64,000 nucleotides of DNA from Limnomonas spitsbergensis (lineage: Eukaryota > Chlorophyta > Chlorophyceae > Chlamydomonadales): NCBI GenBank assembly GCA_037349105.1, contig JAYJMM010000112.1, forward strand, positions 5,354,501 to 5,418,500, read 5' to 3'. The notes under the pieces are model-generated. The model made no database searches and was not told the origin of the DNA. It saw only the letters and a program-made list of their open reading frames with translations. Position 1 is the stretch's first letter; every line of letters starts with the position of its first letter. Of the stretch, positions 22,880 to 34,800 are shown one piece after another. The position numbers and the translations under genes were made by a program.

Positions 22880-23545
22880 CTGGCCTACAGCAAGCTCCCC
22901 AAGCAGCAGGGCCTATACCACCAGTCCCTCTCAGCTGGAGGCCGTGATGCATCTCAATTACATCTAGGCACCCAATAATAGACAGTGGACAGCCCCCCCT
23001 TCCCCCCCTTTGACGGGCCTACAGCCGGCTCCCCAAGCAGCAGGGCTTATGCCACCATCTTAAGCACCATACAATAAACAGATGACAGCCGTCCCCCCCC
23101 TTTGACCTCACCTTGCCTGACCAGGGCCCTCCCCAGGCAGTGCTTCCAGGCATCCGGGTAGGTCACTGCTGCATAATCCCAATCGGACTTTGCATCCGCT
23201 GCACCACTATCAGCTCCCCTTTTGATGTCACCTTGCCTGACCAGGGCCCTCCCCATGCAGTGCTTCCAGGCAGCCTGGCAGCCTGGTGGGGCACGGCCGC
23301 ATTCTCCCAATGGGCCAGTGTGTCCGCTGCACCCCACCTTGACCTCACCTTGCCTGACCTGGGCCCTCCCCAGGCAGTGCTTCCAGGCAGCCTGGCAGCC
23401 TGGTGGGGCACGGCCGCATTCTCCCAATGGGCCAGTGTGTCCGCTGCACCCCACCTTGACCTCACCTTGCCTGACCAGGGCCCTCCCCGGGCAGTGCTTC
23501 CAGGCATCCGGGTGGTTTGCAGCTGCATCCTCCAATTGGGACAGT
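22880..23545 (-). repeat. 117-120-bp tandem repeat that looks like a duplicated minus-strand exon
   Basis: Four units at 23105-23540, each on the minus strand ending in TGGAAGCACTGCCTGGGGAG, then GGCCCTGGTCAGGCAAG followed by GTGAG (a good splice donor). Three units also show a TGCAG acceptor-like start. In one minus frame the units share DAWKHC-GRALVRQG or AAWKHC-GRA-VRQG, with YPDAWKHC in one. The four copies look like one exon plus its splice sites duplicated, as in the three identified genes. I cannot name the gene. Two further copies of CCCCAAGCAGCAGGGC lie at 22897 and 23031. Confidence 0.6.
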
Positions 23546-23597
23546 GCTGCAGGTGAGGCCCTGCCCAGCGCTGGAGCTGGCATGGCCATGCTGTTGA

Positions 23598-23960
23598 TAG
23601 GTTCTAGCATGGGAGGCACCAAGGCGATGCTCAGGGGCCATGAGGACCCCGTGGCGGCGATCTGGACAGCCGCTGTGAGGAGAGAGCATGGAGATTTGGG
23701 GTTAAGGATGGCAAAGACACTATGAGTTGAGCTCAAGGGACATGACCGCCATGTGGCCCTAGGGATATGTATGGCTTAGGGTTTTGGGTTGAGGCCTTGA
23801 CCCTACACCCAAATAGCGCTGAAGGGCCATGATCAATTGACCAATTGACCAATCATCGCCACGATATTCAGGGTTCAGGGTTACCTATTGCCTAAAAGGT
23901 TATCCAAGTGACGCTTAAGGGCCATGAATAGCCTATTGCCGCAATCTTCAAGGCTCCTTG
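23598..23960 (+). pseudogene. Possible WD40-repeat fragment with decayed copies
   Basis: 23604-23680 reads GTKAMLRGHEDPVAAIW, which fits a WD40 strand (L-R-G-H-x-x-P-V-x-x-I-W). Decayed copies of the middle (CTGAAGGGCCATGA near 23810, CTTAAGGGCCATGAATAGCC near 23912) follow at about 100-200 bp. No complete gene could be built. It may be one true exon with edge copies, or a dead fragment. Confidence 0.35.
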
Positions 23961-24147
23961 GATTCGATGGCACGAGCTCAGGGCAGAGGTCCAGGGTATA
24001 CGTTCAGGGCAAGAGTTCAAAGCATGTGTTCAGGTAATAAGTTCAGGTCGTATGTTTCGGTCGGAAAAGTCACACAAGGGTGTGTGGCACAGTTAGGAAA
24101 CGGAGGCACTGGCTAATTTTTTTTTTGATTAGGGGTCGGATACTTGA
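23961..24147. other. Spacer, nothing recognised
   Basis: Contains GTTCAGG phrases (near 23995-24045) and a T-run at about 24118. No frame of note. Confidence 0.4.
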
Positions 24148-24510
24148 TTAACTGCACTGAGGAATTTTCATTGTAGTACGAGCTGGTACGGAGTTTCTGG
24201 AAAGGACTTTGATTAAGGCTTGCTTGGAGGCAAGAGGGACTACTTTGAACATGTTGAAACCAAGGTTGAAACCCCTGATGTTGATAGTTTGAATCTTATT
24301 GAAGGACGGGTTGATTTCCCCCCCCTGACTTTCTCTACCTTGATCCTCTAGAAAAACACTTTCATGGTAGGATCCCCTTCGCTCTGTATGCAGTCCTACA
24401 CCTTTCGCTGTACCGATAATTTCGTGAGCGGTAATAAGCTTACCCACCTGCTGCTGTGTAGACAGCAGAATCATCTGACGCTCCTCCAAAGCAGCCTCCT
24501 TCCGTGCCAT
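24148..24510 (-). CDS. Unidentified minus-strand open frame with helical N-terminus
   Basis: A 120-codon frame beginning MARKEAALEERQMILLSTQQ, with charged heptad-like spacing that could form a coiled coil, then a Gly/Asn-rich tail. The frame is still open upstream across about 24511-24560 (LVEDKKAHIERAKAMA), so the true protein may start earlier. The style resembles retroelement gag proteins, but there is no diagnostic motif. It could equally be a non-coding frame. Confidence 0.25.
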   Translation of the reverse strand: MARKEAALEERQMILLSTQQQVGKLITAHEIIGTAKGVGLHTERRGSYHESVFLEDQGRESQGGEINPSFNKIQTINIRGFNLGFNMFKVVPLASKQALIKVLSRNSVPARTTMKIPQCS

Positions 24511-25362
24511 TGCCTTCGCACGCTCTATGTGCGCCTTCTTGTCCTCAACGAGGTCGCTTACCTCCTCCAGAAGAACAAGATGAGAGGGTTCCAGGATTCA
24601 TGCGCGGTAGTCAGGTCGGCCATTGTCATGATCTGCCTTACTTCCATCTGCGCCTCGCGGCAGGGATCACCATGCAAATATCCCATGCCCGCAGAAATGG
24701 AGGATTGGGTCCCTTGCCACAATGTTTATTTTAGTGCGCGCCAGGCCAATGGGGAGTGGGGACCAGTCCGTCAATGCCTACAGCCAGTAGCCCAAGCAGC
24801 AGGCAGCTCCCTGCCTCCCTGCATCATCCCCCCTTTTCTTTTGCTGTGACTTTATTTACAAGGTACGTGAGAAAGGCCGCCCAACCATTGCCCAACCCTA
24901 TATACCTGAGACGCTGACACCATAAAAACAGCCGCTTTCATCTGCTGACCGTCGGTCTCTAGATGCCGCCTCGCTGTATAGATGAGGTCGAGGTCGGTAC
25001 TCGGCGACATGTAAGCTTCGAAATCGCATACACAGTCAGGGGAGGGTGCGAAACTTAGATGTTCGGACTTCGACCGTTGTGATTTCGAAGGTCGACAGCA
25101 TTTTCGGGTGGGTCGACAGGGCAATTTATCGACGCATATCGGAACCTGTCCTGCTATTTTAGTCAATCTGACGTCCTTTGTTCACTGCATCAACAAATGC
25201 ACGTTCCTTTGCTTTAAAGGTTTGGAGCTTAATGCGTTTGCGGCTGAGTATAGCCCTAATCTGGCAATCTGGCGCAGATGAGAAAGACCTGGCGGTTTGG
25301 TGCAGGTTTGGTGAATCATCAGTGTTGGCATGGGGCCATGGGGTAGCTTGCGAAAAATGTGT
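24511..25362. other. Intergenic, nothing firm
   Basis: CTACAGCCAGTAGCCCAAGC near 24778 resembles the CCCCAAGCAGCAGGGC phrase of 22897 and 23031. Otherwise no repeat or gene is evident. Confidence 0.4.
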
Positions 25363-25418
25363 GAATGACGTTGCACCTCTGGGCCCTGGTCAACAGGCTT
25401 ATCCGCGTGGGCGCTTTA
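25363..25418 (-). repeat. AQRCNVID-type dispersed element, minus copy
   Basis: The minus strand shows GCGCCCACGCGG, a spacer, then GGGCCCAGAGGTGCAACGTC and ATTC. The frame reads AQRCNVIH. Orientation is opposite to the copies at 19891, 44151 and 57591. Confidence 0.7.
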
Positions 25419-25519
25419 GGGCCCAATTCCACCTGTGTCCATAACTCGAAAATAGTGCCAGCTAGACAAAAGTCAATTCCACTAGTGTTCGGGATCGTGT
25501 TCGGGATCCTGCCCACCCA

Positions 25520-26754
25520 TTATCCGTACCCGGCGAGGCATGATTTTTGCATCGTGCCCAGGGGCGCGTTCACATTGGCTCCAATCCAGTCGTTGGGATC
25601 CTTCGTTGCACTACAGCCTGTTTCTGATTGACTGCGGAGAAAAAAATGTACGATGGTCTAATGGCCTGCGGAAGAGTTCCGCAGAGGTCGTTTCTGATTG
25701 GACCCTGCGGAACGAGACCGTGCAGACAGGGTTCAGGGCGTACTGTAGTATTGCCGATTGTGTGCACATTATCCCTTCATTTCTATTTCTCTTCACAACG
25801 TTTCGATCACATCTCTTCCTAATAACAATACTGGCTGTCGGTACCCTCGGTCTTATCCTCGCTCAGGCCTATCCTGCTGCAGTGGCTGCTGTCTCGAAAT
25901 GTCGTAGAAGGATGCCTGACTGACGCGGCCTTTGTCCAGGGTCGCCGCCACGGCCACTGCCCGATAGGTCCGTTGACAGAAAATATAGGGTTCTAATATA
26001 TAATTAATTTCAATTCGAGGGCCTAAATGTTCCGCAGACTGTGGAAGTTCCGAGGAGGGGGGGGGGGAGGTCCTCGGGAAAAAGGCCGCACGTGGGTCTT
26101 CTAAAGGCCTACGGAGCAGTTCCACAGACCCCGTTTCTGTACGACAGGGCCTGTGGAGGAGTTCCGCAGTCAATCAGAAGCAGGCTGTCTCTCGCCTGTT
26201 TCAGCTACTTGCAGGAATCCGTCAGCCACAGACGATTGCACAGTCAAGTTCCCATATCAACACACCACAATCGTCGTGGCGCGCTTATCACTGTTGCTGT
26301 GAACACGAGAGAAATCGCGCAGGAATCTCAAGCTTGTACCAGAGCATGTACCGACCGAGACTCTCCATTTGTCATTGCACAGCACCTTTCCGCCTCGATG
26401 AAACATTTTGATTTATCACAACCGTTTCAAAGTAACAAGCACGTAGACGAATGAGACAAGTATGCATTCAATCGACATAGTTTTGAGTTTGCGTGAACCC
26501 TGACCTAGCCAGCGTGGCAGGATCATTATTTGGATCATTCTTGGACATTACCCCGGGAGGTCGTTTCTGAAACGATCCTAGATGTACACAAAAGTACAAC
26601 GACTAACTGTCGCCCAACTCGCGCCTCTAGTGTGGATGTAGTTCGGATCATCTCAGAATTCTGTACGGCGCCCACTTTTGGCTCGGATCCCCCCCAATGT
26701 GAACGCGCCCCAGGGGGGTCGATGCAAAACTCATGCCTCGCCGGGTACGGATAA
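25520..26754. mobile_element. 1.2-kb element bounded by terminal inverted repeats of about 60 bp
   Basis: The left end reads TTATCCGTACCCGGCGAGGC, then ATGATTTTTGCATCG and GGGGCGCGTTCACATTGG. The right end, reverse-complemented, reads the same with a few substitutions and a small insertion (CCCCCCTGGGG for CCCAGGGG). The interior has nested inverted repeats (TTCTGATTGACTGCGG near 25622 against its complement near 26165) and repeated AGTTCCGCAG words, so it can fold extensively. No transposase is present. I found no clear target-site duplication (flanks GCCCACCCA and GCGTGACAG). Likely a non-autonomous DNA transposon. Confidence 0.7.
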
Positions 26755-26861
26755 GCGTGACAGCGAGGCGTGGCTACATTGCATCACTGATCATCACTTA
26801 TCGCAATTTGTTTCATTAATCTCGATCAATCTATCTCTCTTTCTCTATTGGTCTCTTTCGT

Positions 26862-27198
26862 CATGGCTGACAATCCGTCTGACGGCGGCAAAGATCTTGC
26901 AGGCGCCTTTGCAGAGATCAGCGCGCGCATGGAGTGGCGCAAAGAGCACCACAAAGAGCAAAGCGCACAGAGCAGCGCAAATACAACAAAAGCGCAAATA
27001 GCAAAGAACAGCGCAAAGAACAGCACAAAGTGCTACGCAAAGACAAGAGCTGCACAAGGAACAAAGATCAGCACAAAGATCAGCTCACAGAGTAGCGCAA
27101 AGAGCACCGGCGGGCGCAAAGAGCAAAGATCAGCGCAAACGAGAAAAGAAAAGACAAGAGCAGCGTCTAGCAGCACGAAGAGCACAGAGGCTGGTTGA
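26862..27198 (+). CDS. Unidentified short open frame rich in Lys/Ser/Gln
   Basis: From an ATG at 26863 the frame reads MADNPSDGGKDLAGAFAEIS, then a highly charged stretch encoded by AGCGCAAAGA-type DNA repeats. The first 35 residues look protein-like and could be the start of a retroelement gag; the rest is repeat-driven. It sits about 110 bp right of the inverted-repeat element. No family match is known to me. Confidence 0.25.
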
Positions 27199-27790
27199 CA
27201 GGCTGTAATGTAAAGAGATTTGGTTTCGCCCGTACCCGAACATCTCGCGTGCGCAAGTGGAATTGCATTTGCTGTATTCCCCAGCACTCTGTTTCCAACC
27301 AGAAAAACTGACACCGGGATTAATCCCGGCGAGGCGCAGGTGGAATTGGGCCCTTACAATCAACTTTGTATCTTTCTCCCTTTCTCCCTTTAAGGGTATA
27401 CAGACCGGGGCCTGGGCGTCTCGTCAACTTGTATTTCCCCAAAGCCACGCCGCATCGGCGTTCTCTTTTCTACAGGGATCTCCTATGGGAGACTGTAAAA
27501 AAAGTGTGCCTAGGAAACAAAATGAGTAAAAAAAGGGGGGAAAAAACGCGCGACCAAACCTACTATGCCGAAGCGACGGCTCACGACGCTCCGCAGGCAC
27601 CGGGGTGGGAAGCGATGTAGTGTTCTGCCGCAAGCGCGGCTTCGATCAAAATAAGCACATTAGCAATGCGATTCTGTTGCTCTCAACGTCGGGTGTAGGC
27701 GATATGTATTCGGAAAGCTTTTGGGCCGCGCGGCGATGACACCTCTCGCCCGCCACCCACCCGACGTAATCACACGTGATTAATGCCGTA
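27199..27790. other. Intergenic, nothing recognised
   Basis: The phrase GTGGAATTGGGCCCT near 27341 is shared, in inverse orientation, with AGGGCCCAATTCCAC at about 25418. This hints at another decayed dispersed repeat. Confidence 0.4.
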
Positions 27791-27794
27791 CGGG

Positions 27795-27868
27795 TGTCAG
27801 CCGCTTATCGGCTAGCACCGACGACGGTGATGAAGCGGAGGTCGCCAGTTCGATACCTGCTGTTGGCA
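27795..27868 (+). other. tRNA-like sequence
   Basis: GTGTCAGCCGCTTATCGG, GTGATGAAGCGGAGGTC and AGTTCGATACC are spaced like D-arm, anticodon arm (Ile-like style) and a near B-box. Terminal stems do not pair well. Probably a dead tRNA or a tRNA-derived repeat. Confidence 0.3.
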
Positions 27869-28189
27869 AAAAAAGGTATCGCAGACCATGCGCCATCGCA
27901 CTGACACGCCGATGGTTGTTCGCACCCGAAAGAAAACAACCCTGGAAAAGAGCGAGGGGTTCAATAAAAAGAAAGACACCAAAAGACACCAGGAAAAGGT
28001 GACAAGATCCCCGTTGTATTTTCTTTTCTTTTCTGAGGGAAATTGGGGAGATAGAGGGGATACACAGGGGAAAGGAGGGTGGGCGTGGGCATGGGCCCGG
28101 CAATTGCCGCTTGCTTGGAATGAGTGTGCATCTGTCGGCACTGCCTGCCAGGCAACAACACTGCAATGTAGAAGAATATTCTCAGCAAT

Positions 28190-28500
28190 TGTGTGGGGAA
28201 TGAGGCCTGGCTGAGGTAAGAGGGCAGATCTCGGCGAGATCCTCTGGTTTGCAATATTAGCGAGTCTTGCACTCTTGCATTTGTGTTGTGGGGCAGGAGG
28301 CATATCGGCAGCTGGGTGTGGGAAAAGAGGCCGTGCTGAGTTTGATGGCAAGATCTGGGTGGCATATGCTGATTTTCAATACCGCTATGGCATGCATGAA
28401 TGCTGCTTGGGAAGGGGCTTCCATCAGCAGCAGGGAGCAGTAGGGTGTGGGAATTCATATCTTGCTGAGGGTATTGGCAAGATCTGGACAGGAACATGCA
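28190..28500 (+). repeat. Degenerate tandem repeat of about 127 bp, 2.5 units
   Basis: GTGTGGGGAATGAGGCC (28190), GTGTGGGAAAAGAGGCC (28316) and GTGTGGGAATTCATATC (28445) mark unit starts. GGCAGATCTCGG, GGCAAGATCTGGG and GGCAAGATCTGGAC follow at similar offsets. Confidence 0.75.
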
Positions 28501-28803
28501 ATCAGATGGGGATTTTACAGGCAGGGTGAATAGAATATATTACTTAAACTGTATTAAGAGCAATGCAAAGATGCTGATGCATCGTGTCATGTCAAACTTC
28601 ACGCAGGGCTGCCTTGGACTCTCCTTTCCGGCTCGTCAGCATTCTTCAACACCTATATTGTTCAAGTCGGTAAATATTCAGGTCCAGATTGTAAATCCAT
28701 GCCATGTCGCTGCCTGGCTTGACAAAATAACTTTTGCTGAGTAAACGAATGCGGTACCGCATCTGTACAGCTCGCGGTCCCAACACTCTTCCTTCGCTCT
28801 CAC
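28501..28803. other. Upstream region of the RING membrane gene
   Basis: No repeat or gene recognised. The promoter of the gene starting at 28804 should be here, but I see no convincing core element. Confidence 0.4.
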
Positions 28804-31800
28804 ATGCACGGAGGGGATGACACCGATATTAGGTCCATAGTAGACAGAGAGGTTCTCCACCGTCCCCGCGCATCCTTCGCGATGCCGCCCCCTCTATCCG
28901 GAGCTGAGCAGCTGCGAAGCTCTGACACAGCAGCTGCAGAAGCTGCTGGGATGAACCCTTCTCCGGTGATGACACATCCGCTCCAGACCGAGAATGCTGG
29001 CAGAGTTTATGCTACACGGTTGGACACCATAGCGGACGACGGAGTTTCCAGCAGAACAGAGGACAGCGCCACTGACCCACCGAGGGCCTCGCTTTCCGGA
29101 ATTTCGAACCCTCCCCCAGTCGATGCCGATGCAGTTGCTGCCCGCACAGCAGCAGAGGCAGAAGCGAGCACGGCAGAAGCTGATACAGCACCTTCGATTA
29201 CCACAGCTGCTGCAACTCAGCCCATGATACTTACGCCCAGTCGACTTCGGATCGACTCTCGTGTGCTCCTAGCCCACACAACTACACAATGGCTCATGAA
29301 CGCTGTCTTTGCGATCCTCATTCTTCTTAAGGTAAGTTCCCATCAAGTATTTTGATATGCGCTTCAGCACGTGCATGCGCAGAGGATCACCTCGGCAGCA
29401 CGGGCATATGTGTCCTTCTGCTCGATCCTCCTGCCCACCCACTTGGCCTCGGGCATAGAGTTCCTTCCTCTCCAGGTAGTTGTCACTCTCACCCGGAGAT
29501 GTGTTCATCGCCAGATCTCTGCTTTCGGACCATGAAAGGACTGATCCTCTCTTTCCCTCTCCTCCCAACACTTACACCAGCTACCTTCAGCACCCATGCT
29601 GCCACCTGACCCACCCACTTAACCCCGTGCATGGAATTTCTTTCCTCTGCTTTCCCTAATGGAAGTTTTCGCCTTCCGGAGAGTTGACATTTGTCAGATC
29701 TCTGTTTTTGTAGTATGAAAGAGCTGAACCACATTGCAGTCCGTCTCCTCCCAACACCTACGCATGCTACCTCATGCACCTATGCAGCCACTTGCCCCTT
29801 CTACCCTCATGCAGCTCATTTGTACAAAGCTCATTGGGCCACTTAAAGACATGTGATGGGTGCCACTGTGTGTGTGTTACCACTCTCGAGACCTCCTAAG
29901 CTTCCACCCACCCCACCCCACCCACCCCCATGCACCCTCTTCTATGCATAGCTCATTGGGCCACTTACATATATGGGTGCCACAGTATCTGCATTTCCAC
30001 TGTAAAGACCTCCCAGGCTGCCACCTGATCATCCCTTCCCCCCATGATGTCGCCTTCCCTCCACACCCTACATCATGACCCTGGTCTCCACACTCATTGG
30101 GCAGCTGAATGAGATGGACGGTGGTTTATTTGTGTCCGCATACCCCTTCTCCATGCCTCCTCCCATGTTGCCACTTGACCCCCTTCCCCACATGCCCCCT
30201 TCCTTTGCACAGCTCAATGGGCCGCTACAGGAGGTCTCTTGGTGGTCTCTCTTTACTCCCACTTGGATCAGCACTGCTTGCCAGATCGGCCTCAATGTAG
30301 CCGTCATGGCGTACACGGTGCGAACCGCCCCGATTGGTGAAGTTAGCGGCACAGCAGTTGAGGCAGGGTTACCCAGGACGGCCGTTTGGGCCCAAATCCC
30401 GTACCGATTACCGTACCGTACCGCACCGTTTAACAAAATCGTTATATGTGAAAACACCGTATCGGTATTTTTCTCACCTGTCCGTCCATTTTGGCTGTAC
30501 CGTACCGGTCACTGTACCGTGCGGTTTGATCGTACGTCCGTACCGTATTTCCGGACCGGGTAACACTGAGTTGAGGCAAGGTCCCTCGAGGCTGCGTTGA
30601 TTTTGTCGGCCATGTGTCCACATTTAGCGGGCCTCACCACATTCGCCAACGACCCGGTGGGACGCAACCCTTGACCGGCCGACAGACAAAAGCCTAATCA
30701 GCATGGCAGTACGTGTTTGTGGCCCTCAGTCGAAGGCCAGGCGGCAGCTGAAATGAGGCTGAAATTTAGCTGAGCCAAAGGGTAAGATACCCTGACAGCA
30801 GCAGGCCCCACAGGACAGCTGAAGTGCACATGAAGTTAATCGTCCCGCCGTCACAGTGACTGCCTTTGGCGGGGGGGATGAGGTGCATGTTATACAATCA
30901 TGTTTGTTTGTCCTTACTTGTCCAGTCGTGTCTGTACTGCCATGCCTGTACTGCCATGTCTGTACTATCATGCATGCACTGCAGTGCATGTTATTTAACG
31001 CCTGTATTGCCCTGTCTGGACTGCCCTGTCTGGACTGTCATACTTGGGCAGTCCTGCCATGTCTGTACTACCTTGCCTGCATGTCTGTTATAGCGAGTAG
31101 TCTTGGCTAGTAGATAATTATATATCCTTGCGACAAGATTCTTGGCCTTGATTCGTCATCTTGATTCCCTGAACTGCACCGCCCTTTGCCTCACTGTCAT
31201 CTCACTCTTTCCCCGAGTTTGAAGATGGGCCTCACTAGCAAGAGAGGCAGAGGGATCACCTGGGAAAGACAGCACATGCCCCATTTTTGTTAGCAATTCT
31301 GGGTGTCTCTGGAATGAGAGGGCGAGGGATCACCCAGGGAGGGCTAGTACGGGTTGAGGGTTAAAACAGCAAGAGAGAGAGATTGATCACCAAGGAGGGC
31401 CGTTTCGTGTTACAGGTGGAGTCATACAAATAGGGACATTGATGTTCATGGAGGGTTGGTGAGGGTCAACGTCTAAAACATTAACAGAGAACAGTTGACC
31501 CTCCGGCAGGTTACGGCCTATAGAGCTAAAACCGTCAGTTCACCTGGGGGCTGTTGAAGCATGGCTCAGTTCCTCCTTTTTCTTACAGTACAAAGTTGTG
31601 AAGACAGTCGTCGTTGCCTCATCACTGCCCTGCCCCCCCCCCTCACACCTTTTCTGGACATCCTGCCTCCCCCATGCTGCCAGCTCCCAATCCCTTCGGG
31701 ACCTCCCCCCTCCAATGCATGCTGCCAGCACTCACCTCCCTTTGGGCCCCCCCCTCCCTCCCTTTCAGAAAACGATGATTTGCTGCCAGCTCCCCTTTTA

Positions 31801-34800
31801 ACACACTAGTGATACCTTCATTTGCTAGTTACAGACTTACAGTTTACGGCGTTGTGTTACCTCAAAGCTTATGTTGTTTAAGGGTGAGAGTTTCATTAAA
31901 ATACTTTTCTGGATTGTCAACGCCAGATTCAGTCGCAAATACAGAGTGTATGTCCATGGTTTGGATCAAGGGATTATCTACTGAAAGAAAATGAAATAAA
32001 CATCGAATTTATATCCGAGGATAGGGAATTTGAATATATGGTACAGTATGTCAGTATCTCAATTGAATATATGAAAATGCCCCCTCCAAGATCTTCCTCT
32101 CAGGAGGGCGTGATATATGGCAAGCTGGTCCCGCCGCCCCCGAGACCGCTAGTGCCCGCCTGCAGATGCATGCGCCTGCAGATACACTACAGCTTGCTGC
32201 TGCGCGCTCTCACCTTCCCCCCTTTGGCATGCCTCGCTCACAGAAAGGGATGATATATCGTCAGCTGGGCCCGCCCCCCCCCGAGACTGCTAGCGCCCGC
32301 CTGCAGATGCACTACAGCTTCCTGCTGCGGGCGCGGTCACGGTCCCACGTCATCGATGCGGCCAACGGGCTTGTGGATAGTGCGGCAATGCTGACTGTGA
32401 AGGTGTGAAGGGTTGTAAACTCATGTGTGATGGCTGCCTGGCAGTTTCTGAGATTTCGCAACAAGGTCCCCATGACCTCAGTGGTAAGGCGCCCTGCCTT
32501 TGTTGTTAGGAGGATGGTGCCATGGGAGGACTTCTCCTTGTGTAGACTCTGCAGTGAAAAAGTAATTCCTAAAAGGGGGGTGGGAGGTCTTCTGGATTAT
32601 CGGCTGGGAATCTGACACTAGCTCTGATATTTACCATTCATGTTAACAATACCATACCCTTCCCACACCCTGTTTACCCTATTTAAACCCTATTTAAACC
32701 CTAATTTACACCCCTTTTACACCCTATTTAAACCCCAATTTACACCCCTTATACACCCTGTTTACCCTGTTTAAACCCTAATTTACACCCCTTTTACACC
32801 CTATTGACACCCTATTTCACATCCTCTTCAACATTATAAAACATCCTTCCTGCACCCTATTTGCATGTGCCCCGCAGGTGCTGTTCTGTTGGAATCTGAC
32901 ACTCCCCATGGGTCTGCACACCATGTCGATGCGGCTCATGTTCACTCCTTTCTGGTAAGAGAGGGAGTGAGGGGCTTGTTTAAAGTGTGAACATGCATTG
33001 CATAATTATTTCAATCTGGTGTGCTATGTTGGTGTGGATCATGTTCACACGTTTATGGTAACAGAGGGAGCCTGGGACTTAATTTCTCAAGTGTGGAGAG
33101 TTAGGTCATATCTCTTGCAATCATTACGAGTGATGTCAATGGCTGATGTCAATGACAGGGTCACCCTCTCTTACCTGAAGGTGGCTCATGCTGGCCACCT
33201 TCAGGTAAGAGAGGGTGACCCTGTCATTATAATTGATTTAGTATCAAGTTTTCATGATAGCATTTTGTGGCTAGCCCATTGATGCAAGGCTGCCCCCTTG
33301 GGCCTGAAAGGGTTTCTTTGAATGCCCATCTGGCCACCTTTGGCATGGGCTGGCAAGTTACTAATGGACCCTGGGCGACCAACTTAGCTGGCCTATAATG
33401 CATGGCCCAAGCAACAGGGCTTGCTGCACCCGGCCTTCACGGCCATAGGCCCTGATGTAGCTGAAGGGTAGCAGAAGCCCCCTAGAATAGTGCCCCTCAC
33501 ACGACCTTTTGTGTATGTATATAACGGTGCTGCTGCCCTTTCTATTGTTATTGCAGTGTGTTCTGGGTCGCGTCTATGGTTTTGAAGTGCTTGAACGACG
33601 GTTATGATGTACATGTATGTATTTACGTTGCTGCTGCCCTGTCTGCTGTTCTTGCAGGGTGTGCAGGGTCGTGTCCACGATTTGTAACTGCTTCTGAGGA
33701 CTGTTCTGAATTACGCTGCCTTTTTCCATTGTCGGTGCAGGGGGTGCTGAGTCGTGTCCACAATTTTTAACTGCTTCTGAGGACCGTTCTGAATGACATG
33801 TGCGCTGCCCTTCTTTCGTCTTTGCAGGGTGTGCTGGGCAGTGTCTACGATTTTGAACTGTCTGAAGGACCGTTCGGAACGCGTGTTTGGCAGTACTCGT
33901 GACCTGCTGTACATCTTCCTACTATTTGTGGCATGCCAGGTGAGAACGCGAGAGAGCTACGGCATCCCCTTTGCGTTGTGTCAAGAAAGTCACACTTGAG
34001 AAGTCGCACTTCAAAATGGGCATGTCAAGTGTGCTGTGTACGTCCCTTTTGGCTTCCGTGGTTACAAGAGCAAGCCAGGGTATGGCCGGTGCGATCCAGA
34101 GAAATCCCCGAGCAGCAGTGTAACCCTCGGTTGAATTCGGCCATGAAGATCCCGGAGTACCCGGACACCCTTGGCTTTTAGTCTTCCAGTCCAATGAGCT
34201 TCTGCTTCAGTCGTCCAGTCGAGCAAGCGTGGGTTGCATTCGTCGAGAGAGATTCCAGAGCAGCAGCACAGCCTTGGGGTTCTGTCGGCGGGTTTTAGTC
34301 GTCCAGTCGAGCAAGCTTGGGTTCTGCAAGTCCAGATAAATCCCGGAGTAGCCGAACAACCTGCGGCCTGTCCGGCATCCAGTGTCAATTGCTCCGCTAT
34401 CCACCATCCACATACAATTTGGAGAAGCTCTTGAACCGTATATTTGCTTTGCCTTCCCTCACAATTAACAATATTTGGGGGTGAGGGATCCGTGAATTTC
34501 CTTACTGTCGATTGTCCACGCCATTTTCCAGTAGGGAATTCATAGGTTTCGTCGACCGTTTGCCTTGAGGGCAGCATTTAGAGGAATATTGTTTTGATGC
34601 CCGAGGCTGTCTGCTCACTCTTGCTCCCGACCTTCCTCCCCGGCACCTTCCTCCCCTGCTCTTCCCTCTAACAATTGCCCCCCCTGTTCTTTCTCCTTGC
34701 TGTCTTTAACGTTTTCGGTTGCCCCTGCTCACCCTCCCCGGCATGCTCACTGTAGGTCGATGGTCAGACCAGCTTCTCGTGGCAGGTGGTGTTTGTGGTG

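Noticed and set aside
23047..23736. 229-codon minus frame
   Set aside because: It reads through several tandem units including their splice-site-like junctions, so the long frame itself is unlikely to be a protein, although one unit may be a real exon.
32463..32530. 5' half of a tRNA (CCTCAGTGGTAAGGC looks like an A-box)
   Set aside because: No B-box or T-arm follows and the acceptor does not pair; it lies within an intron, and a chance match is likely.
32640..32860. Interstitial telomere repeat
   Set aside because: TTTAAACCCTA words are irregular in length and order, unlike a true telomere array.
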